Notes: generated from the sequence alone by a model not told the origin. A stretch of 64,000 nucleotides of DNA from Galaxea fascicularis (GCA_948470475.1 OX419339.1:13439863-13503862), one strand, 5' to 3'; positions 1 through 13,571 are shown, counted from the stretch's first letter. Numbers and translations are program-made.

Positions 1-1880
1 ATGTATCTCTTGTATGTCTCATGCATCCCTCTGCTCTTAGGTTAGCGGAGTGTATCTTTTCTAACATCTGTGGGTGCATAGCCATGGGAATGAACACTCT
101 CATTCCTCTGTAGATTATTCCATCCTGAACTGCTAGCTCATCTCTATACGGCCAGTAGTCATAGACATTGGGCAGTACTTGCATCTTGACCTCAGGCCAT
201 CCATTAGCTATGATTTCAGCTAAGGTCATGCGATTTCCATCTTTTGAGGTTGCTGTTGCTACTTTCTGAAGTGTTGCATCTGTCATGTTGTGAAAGATAT
301 TTGGATCTATTCCCTCAATCTCTTTCATGAGAAGTTCTTTTACATGAATTGTAAAGACTTCATAATCAGCCATTTCCTTCTTAGCTTTTGTGTTTGGTTG
401 TTTGGGAGGGTACTAGATCTTGACAGATGATTACTTATGTCCATCTAAGTTTCCTTTTTGGAGACAACATTCAGGCCGTACTTTTGCAGCCATAAGCATC
501 ATGCATTGTAACCTCCTGGGGTGCTGTTGATACTTTTGGCTAGAATCGTTTCTAGAGGCTTATGATCTGTGACTGCTGTAATCTTTTCTCTTCCATGAAG
601 ATAGTGGTCAAATTGTGTACAACCAAACACCCCAGTACAAGGCATTCCTTCTCGATCTGAGAATAATGTCTCTCAGTCTCAGTCATTATGTGACTAGCAA
701 ATGCCACTGGTCTGCTGGCTTGAAGTAGAACTGATCCAAGTCCATAGTCTTGCATCCCTCTCAGTCATTACTTCTTCCTCCAAATCATAGTAACAGAGTA
801 GTGGTTGTTCTGAAATAATCTGTGTCAACTTGTTAAAGGCATCTCTGTGAACTTTTGTGGTCTCAGCATCTGAGTGATGGCTTCAACTTTGGCTGGATCT
901 GGCAAAATACCCTCAGATGTCAGGATATGCCCACAGTATTCCAACTTCTGTTGTTTGAAGACAAACTTGTCCTTGTTCAGTTTGAAGTTTCGCTCCCTGC
1001 ACTTCTGTAGTAACACAGTCAGATTTTTGTCATCATCTGCCAGGGCTTCTTCATGGGTTTTTCCTGCTCTAGTTACTAACAGGTCATCGGTTGTTGCAGT
1101 TAATCCTTCGAGGCCTTCAAGGATTTCGTTAGCATGTCTGGTGCACGACATATACCAAAGGGCACTCCTTTTGGTAGATACAAGTGGCTTAGGATGTGAA
1201 CAAAATGTTGTTAATTTGCTTGAATCCTCATTGCATCTAGCTTCACTTGCAGAAACCCATCTATAGCATCCAGGACTGTGAGCACTTGCACTTAAGCAAG
1301 TCTGGAGCGAGGTCACATCAGTGGTTGGGAGGCAGAGCTTTTGTATTTTGACATGCTTGTTCAATTCTCTGGGATCCAGACACGTAGCTGGCCATTGCAC
1401 CTCTTCACATAATTATACTGCACTGCCCACCCAGTCTGTTGGCTCATGTGGCCTTTCTATGTGGCCTTTCTGCTTCATTTCATGAAGTGTCTTCTTGAGA
1501 TTGTCTCTCAGTGTGATGGGTATGGTTCTAGGTGCATCTTGTTTTGGTACTGCTCCTTAGCTTCTGTCAGTTCAATCTTGTAATCTCCAGTGTACCCTAG
1601 ACTGCAAATACATTGTTGTATTCTTGTAAAACAGCATCCTTGGTCAACCCTTTCATGTCAAAGACTGAGTTGACAAGTAATTCTCTTTTTATAGACAGGA
1701 GTTCCAACTTCTCACATGTTTTTCCTGATAATAGTGAACGTGGGGTATCATCAGTCACTAGGAATTTTGCTCTGGTTATTTTCCCTCTGATCTGGATGTC
1801 AATGTACTAAGACTTCACCTTTGGGAAACACATGTTCTAGCCATTTCCGAATACTTTAATTTTATATTTTCCTTGGGGAG
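1..1880 (-). mobile_element. Degenerate Ty3/gypsy retrotransposon pol fragment
   Basis: Reading the minus strand from about 1880 down to 1, pieces of one pol polyprotein appear in order but in shifting frames. At about 1800-1600 there is an aspartic-protease/linker tail (TDDTPRSLLSG). At 1400-825 there is reverse transcriptase (CLDPRELNK, then TTDDLLV in place of the usual ADD box, then GHILTSEGI and DPAKVEAI). At 755-552 there is RNase H (PVAFASHIMTETERHYSQIE). At about 380-1 comes the integrase zinc-binding entry (DELAVQDGIIYRGMRV, then EKIHSANLRAEGC). Several frameshifts and stops, and loss of one Asp-box residue, mark it as dead. The integrase core and the downstream LTR would lie left of the window; I see no LTR at the right side. 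It is a non-viral retroelement relic, probably within intron 1 of transporter gene A. Confidence 0.85.
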
Positions 1881-3678
1881 CAACTGGACCTCCCAGGTGT
1901 GCTTATTCATCAATCTATTATTTATATCCTGCCCTTTAACCTCCCCTATTCAAAACATTTTTCATGCATGGTTGGAGTGAAAATAGGTCCCACTATTATT
2001 TCTTATGAGGATATGTAATTCAAGAGATTGTTTTCAGAATTTTAGCATATTTGGCATCAATACAATTTAAAACAAGATACCTTCCTAATCGGGGAGCATT
2101 TGACCAAACATATTCTTGAACAAGAGGTTGGCTACGACAGATCATTTTGATTTGAAACGTTACTGCATGCAAACTCACTGAAAGACTATCTGTAGTTTTA
2201 TTCAGAATAAGATGGATCAAATTCATGTTATATGAGATGGTAGCAGCTGCCTTTTGTCTTCCAAAATAATATGATCCAACCACATCCCATCAATTCCTTC
2301 ACCCCACAGTTTCTCTTTCATTCAAAATTCCACTCCCATTGTCCCCTATGTTGCTGAATCATGTCATATTGTTGTTCTAATGTTACCTTCAACAAATTGA
2401 TGCAAGCTATTTTTTGTATTTATGATTAATTCATTTTTAACTCAGAAATTCTGACCAGGTAGAGTTGATTTGTGTTGAACATTTTCTGAGTCTGCTGACC
2501 AGTGTATATTGCACTTGGGCATATATTTGGTAAAGGCATATGATAAACTAAAATCAATGGAATCAAGGTAATGTTTTGATGATGTTTGTTACTGTAATTC
2601 TAAAGAATAACAGCCGTGCAGTCAAAAAAGAGGACATAATTGGAGTTCCTAAAGTAACAAAGACTGTTTCAGGTTTGGATCCGCTTGATTTCCAAAAAAC
2701 AAACTAATTTTTTGCTAAAGAATTGATTTTCATTTGCTGTTTAAGAATTTGTCTGAACGGTCAGTTGAGGTGAAATAGTATAAAATAGAGGGGGTTAGTG
2801 GGGGAGAGGGGGGAGGGTGGGGTTTTGAATAACATGGCATCCTTGATGGTGAGGATTGTAACAATGGTCACCTGCCCCTGGGTGGGGATATTTGATCAAA
2901 CATTGCAAATGACCAGTTAGAATTGGTGACAACTATTGCGAATGGCCATGGGGAGGGATCAGCCGATGCTTCAATTGAATCACAATGGCTTTGTTGTAGG
3001 GGAATGAGGCATGTAGATTATCCCAGTTTTCAAGCCCTGGTTTTTAGTCATTGGCCTGCATTGTTTTCTGAAATTGCTTTTGCTTTTTCTGCTTGACAGC
3101 CTTCTGAAGTTATCTGTTGCAATATCTGACAAATGTTTGACCATCTCCACTCCGGGATGGGAACTTTGACATTTTTTTCCAATCATGTTGTGCCAGGGAG
3201 TGGACTTTGAATTCTTTTCAGCGAAATGTCAAAATTCCCGCCCCTAGCTGCCTGGAATAACCATCTTGTTGAAAAAAAAAACGTCTTTTGAACGTCGGAA
3301 GACTCAATTGGGTTTATGTTGATCGCCTGTATAATAACTGAACAGATAAGTGAGGAAATACTCCTTTTCTGCGCCCATTTGACCTTTATAATCAACACTA
3401 AATCGTGCGTTGTTAAAACAGGTGGCGGTAACCACGAAGAACTGATGGATCCAGGAATCCAGGCATACTATTTTATTTTCATCGGGCCGAAAGAAAACGT
3501 ATGTCCTCTTAGCCGTTAGATCACGAAATGGGCAATTACTTCTGCAAAGCAGGGCGTGTTTGATTCCACACGCATGGCAGGCTGGGAGAGGCGATGCTTT
3601 TCAGGGCTTCTAAGAAATGAGTATACGGTAAGGATAGTCCGAACCCGAGTGAATGGTGGAAATCTTCTATCTTTGCAG
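1881..3678. other. Non-coding stretch upstream of gene A exon 2
   Basis: No exon with transporter similarity was found on either strand. In particular there is no first exon with a GSGIF motif. If exon 1 of gene A lies left of the window, this is intron 1. There is a G-rich run near 2790-2825 and no recognisable repeat boundaries. Confidence 0.4.
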
Positions 3679-6600
3679 GAGTGATCCTTTTTGTGAACTG
3701 CGCAAGTGTCAAGTGGGCCTCGCGGATGCAAATTGTGTTTACTTTTTGTAAGATGGGGGCTATCATAATGTTGATCATCACTGGCCGTGTTCGTCTTGGT
3801 CAAGGTAACACTAATCACATTTATAAAATAACTAAGATAGTACGCGCGCTCTGATTGGCCGAGAGGCGTGTTTGCATGAGAGTATGTAAATATGGTTGTG
3901 TGACGCGTTGTAGTTTTTAGAGGAAGTTATTTTATAAAAGCAATAGAAAACGTTTTTCCTGTGTCCGCATAGCCTGATATAAACACTCGAGGGGTTGGGA
4001 GAATTCTCGGGAGTTATGCAAACCCTCGACTTCGTCTCGGGTTTGCATAACTGTCTCGAATTTTCCCAGCCCCTCTCGTGTTTATATCAGGCTATGCAAA
4101 CACGGAAAACGTTTTCTATTGCTTAACTAATATCTTACAATGAAGTTAAGACTCCAGCCATGCTGAGCTTAAAACCCCGCATTTGCATAGTTTGTATTCC
4201 GCAGGTAAACTGCAAAAACAGTCTGTCCCTTTTCTGTTTGTCCATTGTACGAACACGATTCGACTTTTAACCCTTCGTGGGTTCGCTTCTGAATCTTGTG
4301 CGTAAAATGACTGATTGTCGTTCAAGCGAGAGACGTCTTTTTTTGTTCCTGTGGACTGCTGCACAGGAAGACCAACGGGAAACCAATGTCACAGGGCATA
4401 CAGCGTGTTCATGACGATAGGAAACTGTTACTCTCGGTGAACGGGATACGACATTTCGTCCGAACTTCCCTAAAAACCTTTATAGTAGCGGCCAGTAAGT
4501 TAAATTTTAGAACGTACCTTGATTTAGAAACTGAAAAAACGTTCGTCTTTTCTTGTTTCTTTTCTTTTTCCATACAGGATACACAGGGAATTTTGAAAAC
4601 TCATTTAACGGTACGACAAGCCGAGTTGGTATAGTTGGGTTTGCGTTTTACAACGGCTTGTGGGCTTATGACGGCTGGTGAGTCAATTCTCGCGTCTCTT
4701 ACTTGCATTTTGTTTCAGTAATGTGCAAATTGAGTTGGTACGGATTACAATGCAAGTGAGCCATGACATTCATTGGTACATACCAATGATGCAAATAATG
4801 CATACCAATAATGCAGCCACTAGACCCCCACAGCGACTAATAAAGGCTTGGCATTTACTGGTTTTGTGTATTACCAGTGAAAAATGGAACATATTAACCT
4901 CTGTCTCTTCCTTCTTTTTTGCTGTTAGTTGTATGTCCATCTTTATAGCACGGTTGCTTTCTTTTCTTTACAGGAACAATTTGAATTATGTCACAGAAGA
5001 ATTAAAGAATCCTAAGCGGTAAGAAAGCGACTTATATGACACACAGTAAAGTGAATATTGCGGGTATGCTATTGAATCGCGTCATTATCTGCCATCTGTT
5101 ATGGTGTGCACTTTTAGATTTGAGTAAGAGTGTAGTTTAGTTGAGCTTGAGTTTGAAAATGTAAGAGTTACACAGTAGCCGTTCTAAATCTCGCACTTAT
5201 AAGGTGAGTCGATTGAAGGTATCATGTTAATGAAGACTGATTTATCAGATAGTTATGGCAACGCCAATAAACGCACGTTTTACAGATGGGACACACGGAA
5301 GGTGCATGTTATAAACAAATAACAGGCAAATACAAGCTAATACAGTTTTTGCACAGACGAGGATTGTCACTGGGACATTTCTCAGGGATTGGTTACAGCG
5401 AGACGTCCCCCATGTGCGCTGGTGCTTTTAGCTCGTGTAATGTCAATTTCAGTTTGAGAAAATTTTGACCCCAAGCAGTGCTCGTCCTTAACTTTTTAAC
5501 AAAGTGGTCCAAGGGCTAGTGGAGTCTAGAATATACTAGCCAAATGGTGTCGTTTGGTAGCCAATCATCATACTATCTCCAAAACTCTTCTATTACAAGT
5601 AGCCCAGTGGCTAGTGGCTCTCAAATTTTATCAGCCCAAACCAAATTTCTACCAGTCCTGGGCTAGTGGACTACCGCTAAAGTCGAGCACTGCCAAGACA
5701 TGATGCACAGAGTTCAATTTGCCGAACTTCCCGACACATGACATGTGCATAAACCCTGCGCGGGTGACAGGCGTTCTATGTCCCCTCGTGTGCCTTGCAG
5801 CTGATTTCGACGTTCGTACACGTCGCTTTAAATTGTTCAGCCCCTCCCTCGGACTTACACGAAGTGTAGAGGATCTGGAAGATCAGCTAGCGATAGAGTT
5901 TGACCCGCGTGAAAAACCAATTTCAAGTATACGTATGGTTTACAGGGTACTTAGTGTGTTTTTCTCGTGTTATCGTTCAGAGACTTGCCGCTGTCCATTT
6001 TGATTGGCATCCCACTTGTGACAGTTTGTTATGTGTTGGTAAATATCGCCTACCTTGCGGTACTATCGCCCGCGGAAATCGCAGTGTCCAGTGCTGTCGC
6101 CGTAGTAAGTAAACGCAGTATAATTCGTCTTTAATGGTGAAGTTCCCTGAGATTGAAAACAATGATTGTTGTCTGTAATTAGCTAGGGGAGAATCGAGTC
6201 ACCGAAAGAATGGTGTTTGAACGATTCTTTGAGGGATTCTCAATCGCTCCTTGCTTTTCTTTGGAATATTGCACGCTCTCTTAGAAGGGACCAATAAAAT
6301 TTTAAAAAGCTGAACTACCGATGCGTGCCCAAAATCGTGTAAATATATGTAGTGTGATTGCTTGGAGTACATGTCTGTTGATTCTGTTGCGCAGCAAAAA
6401 CGTTTTCGCTCGGTTAACCTTTTACTGAACCAATTACGGCAACCAGTGTCTAATTTTTATTTATCCTATCAAATTTTATCAAACCGAAAAGAATGATCAA
6501 ATATAGAGGTCACGAGACTAAAGGTAATGATTGCTAAACATGAAATATCTTGATGTTCAAGCAAATTCTCCCCACTAGTGCGGTAAGGAAGATAAGGCGA

Positions 6601-9600
6601 AAAATGCGGAGAATATGCACCAACTGACTATCAGTGCTTAAAGGGTTAATATACTTGTGTGAAAGGAGAAGAAACATCTTGCTCAGAACTATTCCAAGTG
6701 GCGCGAGTTGTTTTTCGTGGTAGCGAAGCTAGGCCTTCACGCGAGAAACGTTTAGAACTGAGAGTTAGTCAGTGGTCACGGGAAGCGCTAAAAGCATGAT
6801 CCTCATTGCTCACGTTTTCAGCCAAATGCCGGCTTACCCACTGTCCCGCAAATGGCTGCTTGTTTGATCCAGCTGGGTAGTGTTGAATTCTTTTTTATTG
6901 TTCCCGACAAGTGATTAAGACAGTTGTCGACATTTTTTTCAGACCTTGGCAGATCGTTTATATGGAGTGATGGCTTGGGTTATTCCAGTATTCGTTGCTT
7001 CGTCTGCTTTTGGAGCCGCAAATGGATCTGCATTCAGTGGGGGAAGGTTGGTGTTTAAGCTGGCGCGTGTGAGCCATCTTTAGATTTATTCCTTTTTGCA
7101 GAAATAAGATAAATTTGAGTATTGCCGGGCTGCTTAAAACAGTTGAGGAAGAAATTTTCTCATGGCAGAAATGCGACGTTCGACTCGTCTCGTTGACTTG
7201 TTGACTCAACCGCCCTTAAATTCAGGTGTTTTAATTTGAAATTTTCTGAGATTTAGCAGCCAAAACTAAGCAAATCGACGAGTCCAAAAGAGACGCTTAG
7301 TTTTTGATTACAGCAAGGACCACAACTCACAGAACAGAACAATCAATTAAGTTTAATGAGCAAACTTCAAGTACTGATTACAGATTTCTCTTAAAATAAT
7401 TATTAAGTGTACATTCCATTATTGACATTATTGAGCGGCCTTAAAACTGTTTCTTCTTGTGTCTGTTTTTTAAGTTCTCTATTGCTGACCGCTTCCTTCT
7501 TCTCTCTGCCGCGGCCGCACGGGCAGCGGCTTCACGGGCTAACTGAGCTTGCCTATCAAGTCTGTGAAGACAAAACAGAAGATTGTAATCAGGAAAAACT
7601 CTTTTACCAGCACAACTTCTCTCACGAGAGGATTTCAGGAGACGTTTTCACGAGACGTTTGTTGATATATCATTGCATGAGAATTGGCGAACTTGTTTAA
7701 CAGACGGCGTCTTGAGAAGTTTTGCGTCGCCTAAAAACCTTCTTTCCAACCACTTGAACACTTTCAGGTGCTAAGTTGTTTAGATGCGAAAGACAAACTG
7801 AGATAAAAGTTTATAGATTGTACTACCAAATCGATTTACACTATATTACTATAATCAATAAATATAACAGCTTTCGTTCTAAAGAAACTCACTTTCCTCG
7901 GCGATATGCTCTCTCAGCGCGTGTTAACAGCTTGATACAGACATAATCAACACAAACAGCAATCACAAAGCGATTGACATCTCGCCAGGTCAAGCCAGCA
8001 AACCACGCCTTTAGATTTGTTAGGTGATCTAAAAGAAAAGGTGTTCAAGGTTAAACATGTCATTATCAGACAGCTCCTTAGCATGCGTAGTCTGAATGTG
8101 TGTCACAGAAACCACCATTACAAATTTCAGTGGGCTCCGTTTACGTACCCTTCAGATATCCGGCATACAATGCTGCAATGCCATTTCCAAACCAAGCACC
8201 AACAACGCATAATCCAGCACCCAGGCGTGATGCTCCCCACAAAATCATTTCAGCAAGCCACGCGAGTCCGTCCCAGGCCCACATGCCCATCCGTGTCACA
8301 ATGTTCTGTATTCTCTCCCAGGCCCACTCAGCTATCCAGGTCACTGTCTCCCTTGCCTCTTTAATCAGCCAGATCATTCTTTCCCAGGTCCAAGAACTCG
8401 CAAACATCACTCCATTGTAACCTTTATCGATCATGTTCATTGAAGCGTTGACAAGTCTGTTCCAGGCCCATGTTGCTCCGTCCTTTGTCGAGTTTTTTAT
8501 CGTCACTATAGTGCTTTGGCAGGTGTTGTACAACCTCATCATGAACCCGAGGGGTCGGGGCTTACATGTTTGGTTATTGATTGGGCGAGTCCCGTTTGCG
8601 GCACAAAAGTGGAATTTGTCGAGCTGAAACAAGAAAACATGGAGCAGATATAAATGTCGATCGTTTTCTTCGAGGGGAAGTTTCTCGCACTTTGCATTCC
8701 CATGTAGGCTCACTTGTTCGATTCTTGCAAAAACCGTAAATCTAACTGTGAATATGCTAGTCTCAAGGAATTATTTTTCAAACGTATTTGAGGAATTTCA
8801 GGTGGTGAAATGATTATCCTATAGGTATTCAGATTTCAAAATTTTAAAAGTGCGCACCTTTCCGTGTTTGGGCTTGACGTAGTTATCCGGTTTCACGTCG
8901 ATGTTTCCAGAGACTTTCTTGTCTTTCAGAACCAGCTCCATGTTGAGTTTGGAATCGGGAAAGTTGACGGCAATCGTGAGCACGTAATCCTGCAAAAGTA
9001 TTTTAATAAGTGAATGCTGTCGTCGGGTTTGCCAGAGTTCGGAGTGTTTTCAGAGGAAGGAATAAACCTCTGCAAATAACCTATTTCCCACTTTTCTATC
9101 CTTGTTTTTTTCCAGAATTCTGATATGAATCGGGACGGGCTTTCCCTCGGTGATCAGTCTTGTCAACTGTGATGTCCGATTGACTGATTTCAGTTTGGTG
9201 ATGGACTGATGCAGTAATTCTCGTAGTGCGATCTAGTTCGCGATGTTTTTAGAATGAAAATGTAACTTTTTAAGTTCTGATTTTAACTTTTAACCCTCTT
9301 GAAAGTTAAATAGAGTAAATGTACTCACCTTTCCTCGCCATCCTCCAGTTATGCTGGCGCCATGTTTCACGTCGATGAAGGAGAAGTCTTTCCTCTCAAC
9401 TTCATATTTAATCTCTGTGAAAGTGATTTTGTAATCGGCACTTGATTTAACTAACGTATGGTGTGGTAATACAGTAAATAATCGCGAGTCATCGATTTTT
9501 GAACAAAGCGCAAAAAAATACAACTGCAAAACCGCCGAAGCGCGCGCTTAGATAAAAAATCAAACGGCTGTGCGCGTGCGGAGAGTAGACTTGCAGGGAG

Positions 9601-12600
9601 CACCATGGCAACTGAAACATGTTTGACTTGGCTATAAGAAAAGAAAACTTTGCAAGAGGGTTTTGAAAATTTCTGATCTCACACGATCCTTTTTTTTTTT
9701 TTTCCGCTTTTCACGTTTTCATTTGTTAAAAACGGGAACAGTCGTTGAGAAAAGTAAATCTTTTGGCAATGAGGAAAAACCCTGCGTTAGACTCTCTGTT
9801 GAACCTCATCGAGTTTGGGAATCAATTTCTTGAAAAATAAAACTGTTGATGAGCAGATGTTACCTTCTCGTTTAGTTTTGAGTGCGAGGTTTGATACAAG
9901 TACCATTACTGCCAATGCAGATATCAATACCAATATCCTCCCGCGCATAATTGAACCTTTTTCCTCTCACACGAAACACACAACTGATTAGTTCCGCGAA
10001 AAAGGGCAAAGTGAATATTGAACGTCACAATCAGACTTTATGGTGCAATGTGCGCGCGGGATTAGACTAATTCCCAGGTTCTTTCAGTGCTAAGTTCATG
10101 TGTATGGACAAACCACGAGATGCCAGGAACTACAATACAGGACAAAACTCTTGGGACAATTCCAGCTTAACCTCCCCCCCCCCCATTATAATGTTGATTT
10201 TAGCCGTCGCGAAAACGCAGGTTAGTCCATCGACGGTTGGATCATTTCAACATTGTCTGGGGAGAAGGCGGGGTTCTAAAAGAACAACATGCATTGGTGT
10301 AATAAGGATAGAAGTGTGCGTAGTGCAATTTTCTAGTTTTCAATCAAGTTTGACAGTGTCCCAAGGTGTTATGACCTGCATTGTAGCCTCCTCTGGGGAA
10401 GCTGACTTTAACTTACTGATAAATTAGTGATTGTGCTTTGGGTCCATTATTACAGATTGGTGTTTGCTGCTGCCCGAGAAGGTCATCTGCCCAAGTTCCT
10501 TGCTATGATTCACACTAAAAGACATACTCCGTTACCCGCCATGCTGTTCACGGTGAGTCAACTCGTCGAAGATATTTTAACGATCTTGTGTCGATATCAA
10601 CTTTTGTGTTTGTCAGTTAAGCTGATGAAAGATCCAAGTGACGCGGTTTTACGAGTCTTAACAATCCACAGTATGCGTACTATTTTCTTCTCAGTTTTGC
10701 CTTTCAGCCCACGGGCGCGGTAAAGTGGAGTCGGCCGCGTGCAATTTACTTGTAGTCACCCTGATTGGTTTGATTTATCATTTGCCTTTGTTGTGATCGG
10801 GCAAAAACAAGTGCTTAAATTTTGCCTTATGTATGACAAGACAATACAATACAAGACGACAATATTTATTAACTCGCACTTAAACTAATTACAGAGCGAC
10901 GTTATATATATCACAGGTTAATCAAAGAGAATAATAAAGAAAAGTAATTTAGGTAATTGGAGCCTAGTGGTAAATGGAACCGTTAGGTTTTCGAGTTAAC
11001 CTGTAGTAACTATTCACCTGCTATTCATTATTACTATTCTCTCTCCTGTTTGATTAGAGGACAACGCAGCAGTTTTTTCCAAATGCGGCTTAGATTGATC
11101 CTTTCTATCCTTAGGTTCAGCGAGTATTTTTGTATCCACTCACAAGAAGTTTCTTATTCTGTTTTGTCTTTTCCGACAGAGTATTATTGCCTGGATCATG
11201 TTGTTGCCTGATTCAAGTAGTTTCGAGACACTCATAAACTACTTCAGTTTTGCCGCCTGGGTGTTTTACGGCGTCACTGTGTCTGCTCTCGTTTGGCTTC
11301 GATTCAAGAAACCCGACTTGGAACGACCATATAGAGTGAGTCACATGATCACCTAGTCAGTTTAGTTCAGAAGCTGTATCCCCGCAGTGAACCGTGGGAA
11401 GAGTGTTTGGTGGCAATAGCCAATAGCAAGGCAGGTATGAGCAATAGGCTAGGTAACATCAGATAGGACGCTTCGCGAGCTACAATCTTGGACAAAACTG
11501 TTCAAAAAATTGAAATACCTTTTTGGCTGACTTCTCTGTCAACAAGTTCAAATCGATATTGTTGCAAACTAAGATTTTCCTCAACTGCATTAGAAACAGA
11601 GCTTTAGTGTCTTCTGTAAAGAGACGCTAATTCACTAGCCGCTGAAGACCACAGATAAAGAGATCGAGGAAGGTAAGAATCGTAGAACAAACATGTGATA
11701 ACTGAAAGTCAGGTGTCGCTTTTGTAGTTACTTAATTCTTTAGATGCTGCTGAGAAGGCTCAGACCAGTCATAGAGAGTCAGGAAGAATCAGGGAGGGCC
11801 AACATCTGTAATCTTAAACTTTAACAGAAGTAGAATTGAGCCGAGGAACAAGTTGCGTGTAAGGGTTTTAACTGTTGGAACAACAACACCGAACGACACG
11901 CGAAAACAAAAAGAGGGCGCGTCACACCTGTGACGTACGAATTAATTGACATGGCACTCGCCGCTTTGTTGCTCACTCACTGATTTTCCTTCAATGACTG
12001 TTTGACATCAGGTTCCAATTGTTATCCCTGTTCTTGTGGTGCTGGCCTCCTTTTACTTGGTGATAGCACCTTTCTACGAAGCACCTTTGGAGTCATTCTT
12101 CTGTCTTCTCTTCATTTTGGCTGGAATACCATTTTACCTGGTTTTTGTGTATTTTAACCGCATCGTGCCCCAAGGTTTCCTCAAGGGAATTGGTAGGCCT
12201 GGCTTTTTACTTTTAAGTCTGATTTACGTTCATCGCCCAGGCTTCGCGAGCGACTTTTGCCATGCGCCTCGTGAAGCCAGAGTGTCACGCTTCTCTTGTG
12301 AGGCCGATTTACACGGTTCGATGGTCGCGCGCATCTTGACGTGTGCGGCACAACGTTAGGTCTGCGTAGATTTTGCTAGTAAACTGAGTCAAACTTGCTC
12401 CGAAAAATGGTCAAGTGTTGCCCAAAATTTGCCAAAAATTGTTAAAGACTCTACCAGAATTTAAAAAGTTGCTTGCCAAAGTGAGCTATTCTATTCTGCG
12501 TAATATCTTAAAACCAAGTTGCTCAAAATTTTAACAGTTGCCAAAAGTTGCCGAGCACAATCTATACGGGCCTTCACAACGTAGCACAAAGTCGTGCCGT

Positions 12601-13571
12601 GCGAATACTCACAGGCTTACAACTTCTCTACGGCAGACGCATGTGGCCTCTTTGAAATTTGTCGTAGGATCCTTTCCTACGGCAGCCAGAACAAAAGTTG
12701 TGAGCAAGTTTTGCGCGACAAGTTGTAGGTAAACTCGTACCATGTAAATCGGTCTTAAGAGATTTTAGTAACGTTTCCTAACAAAGGAATCAAAACCGTA
12801 CACGCGAGAAAACTCATGCTGCACATCACAGCTCCGAACATAGCTGGATTTGATGCTATTTGCAGTTCTCTTATGTTACGGTTTTCGATTGGAAACCACA
12901 GAAAATTTATTTATGTACTCTCGTAATCAGGGACTAATATCATTCAACTCATTCAAATTTGTTGTTGATCTGTGTTGGTTTTTGTTGAATTTTCCCTTGT
13001 TGATACGTAGTTGTGTTGAGTAACCGAAGTTATGTTGATATAGACCAATTTGCATATGTGGTTGTAATGTGATACGCAAGCGGTTTATAATTCATTTTCC
13101 GAGTTCAGTGGCTCATAGCCACTTTGAATTAGAAAGCCTCAGAAATCTGTGGAGATCAGTAAAGGGGAGGCGAGCCTTGATGCTGAAGCACAAAAGGGCG
13201 AACAACCAAATCATGTCCATCATAGAATAGTGTGTGCACCTGACGTCACGGCGGCCATATTGGAGAATTCAACTCTATTTTTATGCAAAATATATTTTGC
13301 TTCAATAAACCAATATGGCCACTGGTCACGTAACACCCTCTATAGCAGTCCTTCTTAAAATGTGACAAGGAAAAGAAACAAGTGGTCTTAATTAGATACA
13401 GTAAAGAACAATTCTTTTGGGAAAGATTTCCCACACAGCCCCATACATTGATTATACATGCATCACAGTCTTGCCTTCTTTTGCTTTGTTTCAGCAAGGG
13501 CAACCTTCCAACTGCAGAAAATTCTTGATGTGGCTTTTCCGGAGTCGGAAGCAGAGATGATATCGTCGTAA
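3679..13571 (+). CDS. SLC7A9-like: SLC7 amino-acid transporter light chain A, b(0,+)AT-like (5' partial)
   Basis: Nine GT-AG exons are read by homology and phase: 3679-3804, 4578-4677, 4974-5018, 5981-6104, 6943-7046, 10456-10552, 11180-11335, 12012-12192 and 13495-13571 (stop TAA). They encode about 336 residues, from [13 protein letters not shown] (TM4 region) through [12 protein letters not shown] and [15 protein letters not shown] (TM6-7), [35 protein letters not shown] and NYFSFAAW to a short C-tail ([16 protein letters not shown]). In the family these APC-fold antiporters exchange neutral or cationic amino acids at the plasma membrane, disulfide-linked to an SLC3 heavy chain. The WAYDGW, FSFAAW and C-tail motifs resemble b(0,+)AT more than LAT1/2. 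Exon 1 (TM1-3 and the coupling Cys) is not in the window; the gypsy relic at 1-1880 may sit in that intron. Intron 6 carries an antisense gene. No internal stop or frameshift was seen. Confidence 0.88.
3939..4122. repeat. Foldback (hairpin) MITE-like element
   Basis: An imperfect inverted repeat of about 86 bp per arm (3939-4026 and 4037-4122) separated by about 10 bp. It runs from AGCAATAGAAAACG to CGTTTTCTATTGCT, and both arms contain CATAGCCTGATATAAACAC or its complement. It lies in intron 2 of gene A. The flank at 3840-3860 (GCGCGCTCTGATTGGC) is a sequence type often seen next to such elements, so the full element may start near 3838. Confidence 0.7.
8141..9948 (-). CDS. Nested antisense gene: secreted or membrane Trp-rich repeat protein, family unknown
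   Basis: Four minus-strand exons join in phase: 9948-9864 (ATG), 9414-9329, 8989-8858 and 8623-8141 (TAG/TAA-type end after KGT). The product is 261 aa. All introns are GT-AG with good acceptors (CACTTTCACAG, TTTTGCAG, GTTTCAG). Residues 1-24 look like a signal peptide or anchor ([20 protein letters not shown]). Exons 2 and 3 encode similar-sized beta-like segments, each with a lysine/aspartate-rich strand near the end. Exon 4 has Cys108, 121, 136 and 240 and potential N-glycosylation sites (NGT, NQT, NST, NAS). It also has four WxW(N/E/D)(R/G) motifs at about residues 153, 179, 201 and 216, within predicted amphipathic helices, and a Gly/Ala-rich hydrophobic C-terminus. It lies wholly within intron 6 of gene A on the opposite strand. 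I do not recognise the family and infer no function. The exon 1 choice is the least certain part. Confidence 0.7.
13242..13332. repeat. Short inverted-repeat element
   Basis: Left arm GACGTCACGGCGGCCATATT (13242 on) and right arm CCAATATGGCCACTGGTCAC (13310 on) are imperfect inverted repeats of about 22 bp enclosing about 45 bp of AT-rich DNA. It sits in the last intron of gene A, about 160 bp before the final exon, and looks like a small MITE. Confidence 0.5.

Noticed and set aside
3516..3818. Minus-strand 100-aa frame
   Set aside because: It is antisense to exon 2 of gene A.
8017..8627. Plus-strand open frames at the nested gene
   Set aside because: They lie antisense to exon 4 of the nested gene, lack splice context and have no similarity. 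The minus-strand model is supported by phase and signal peptide.
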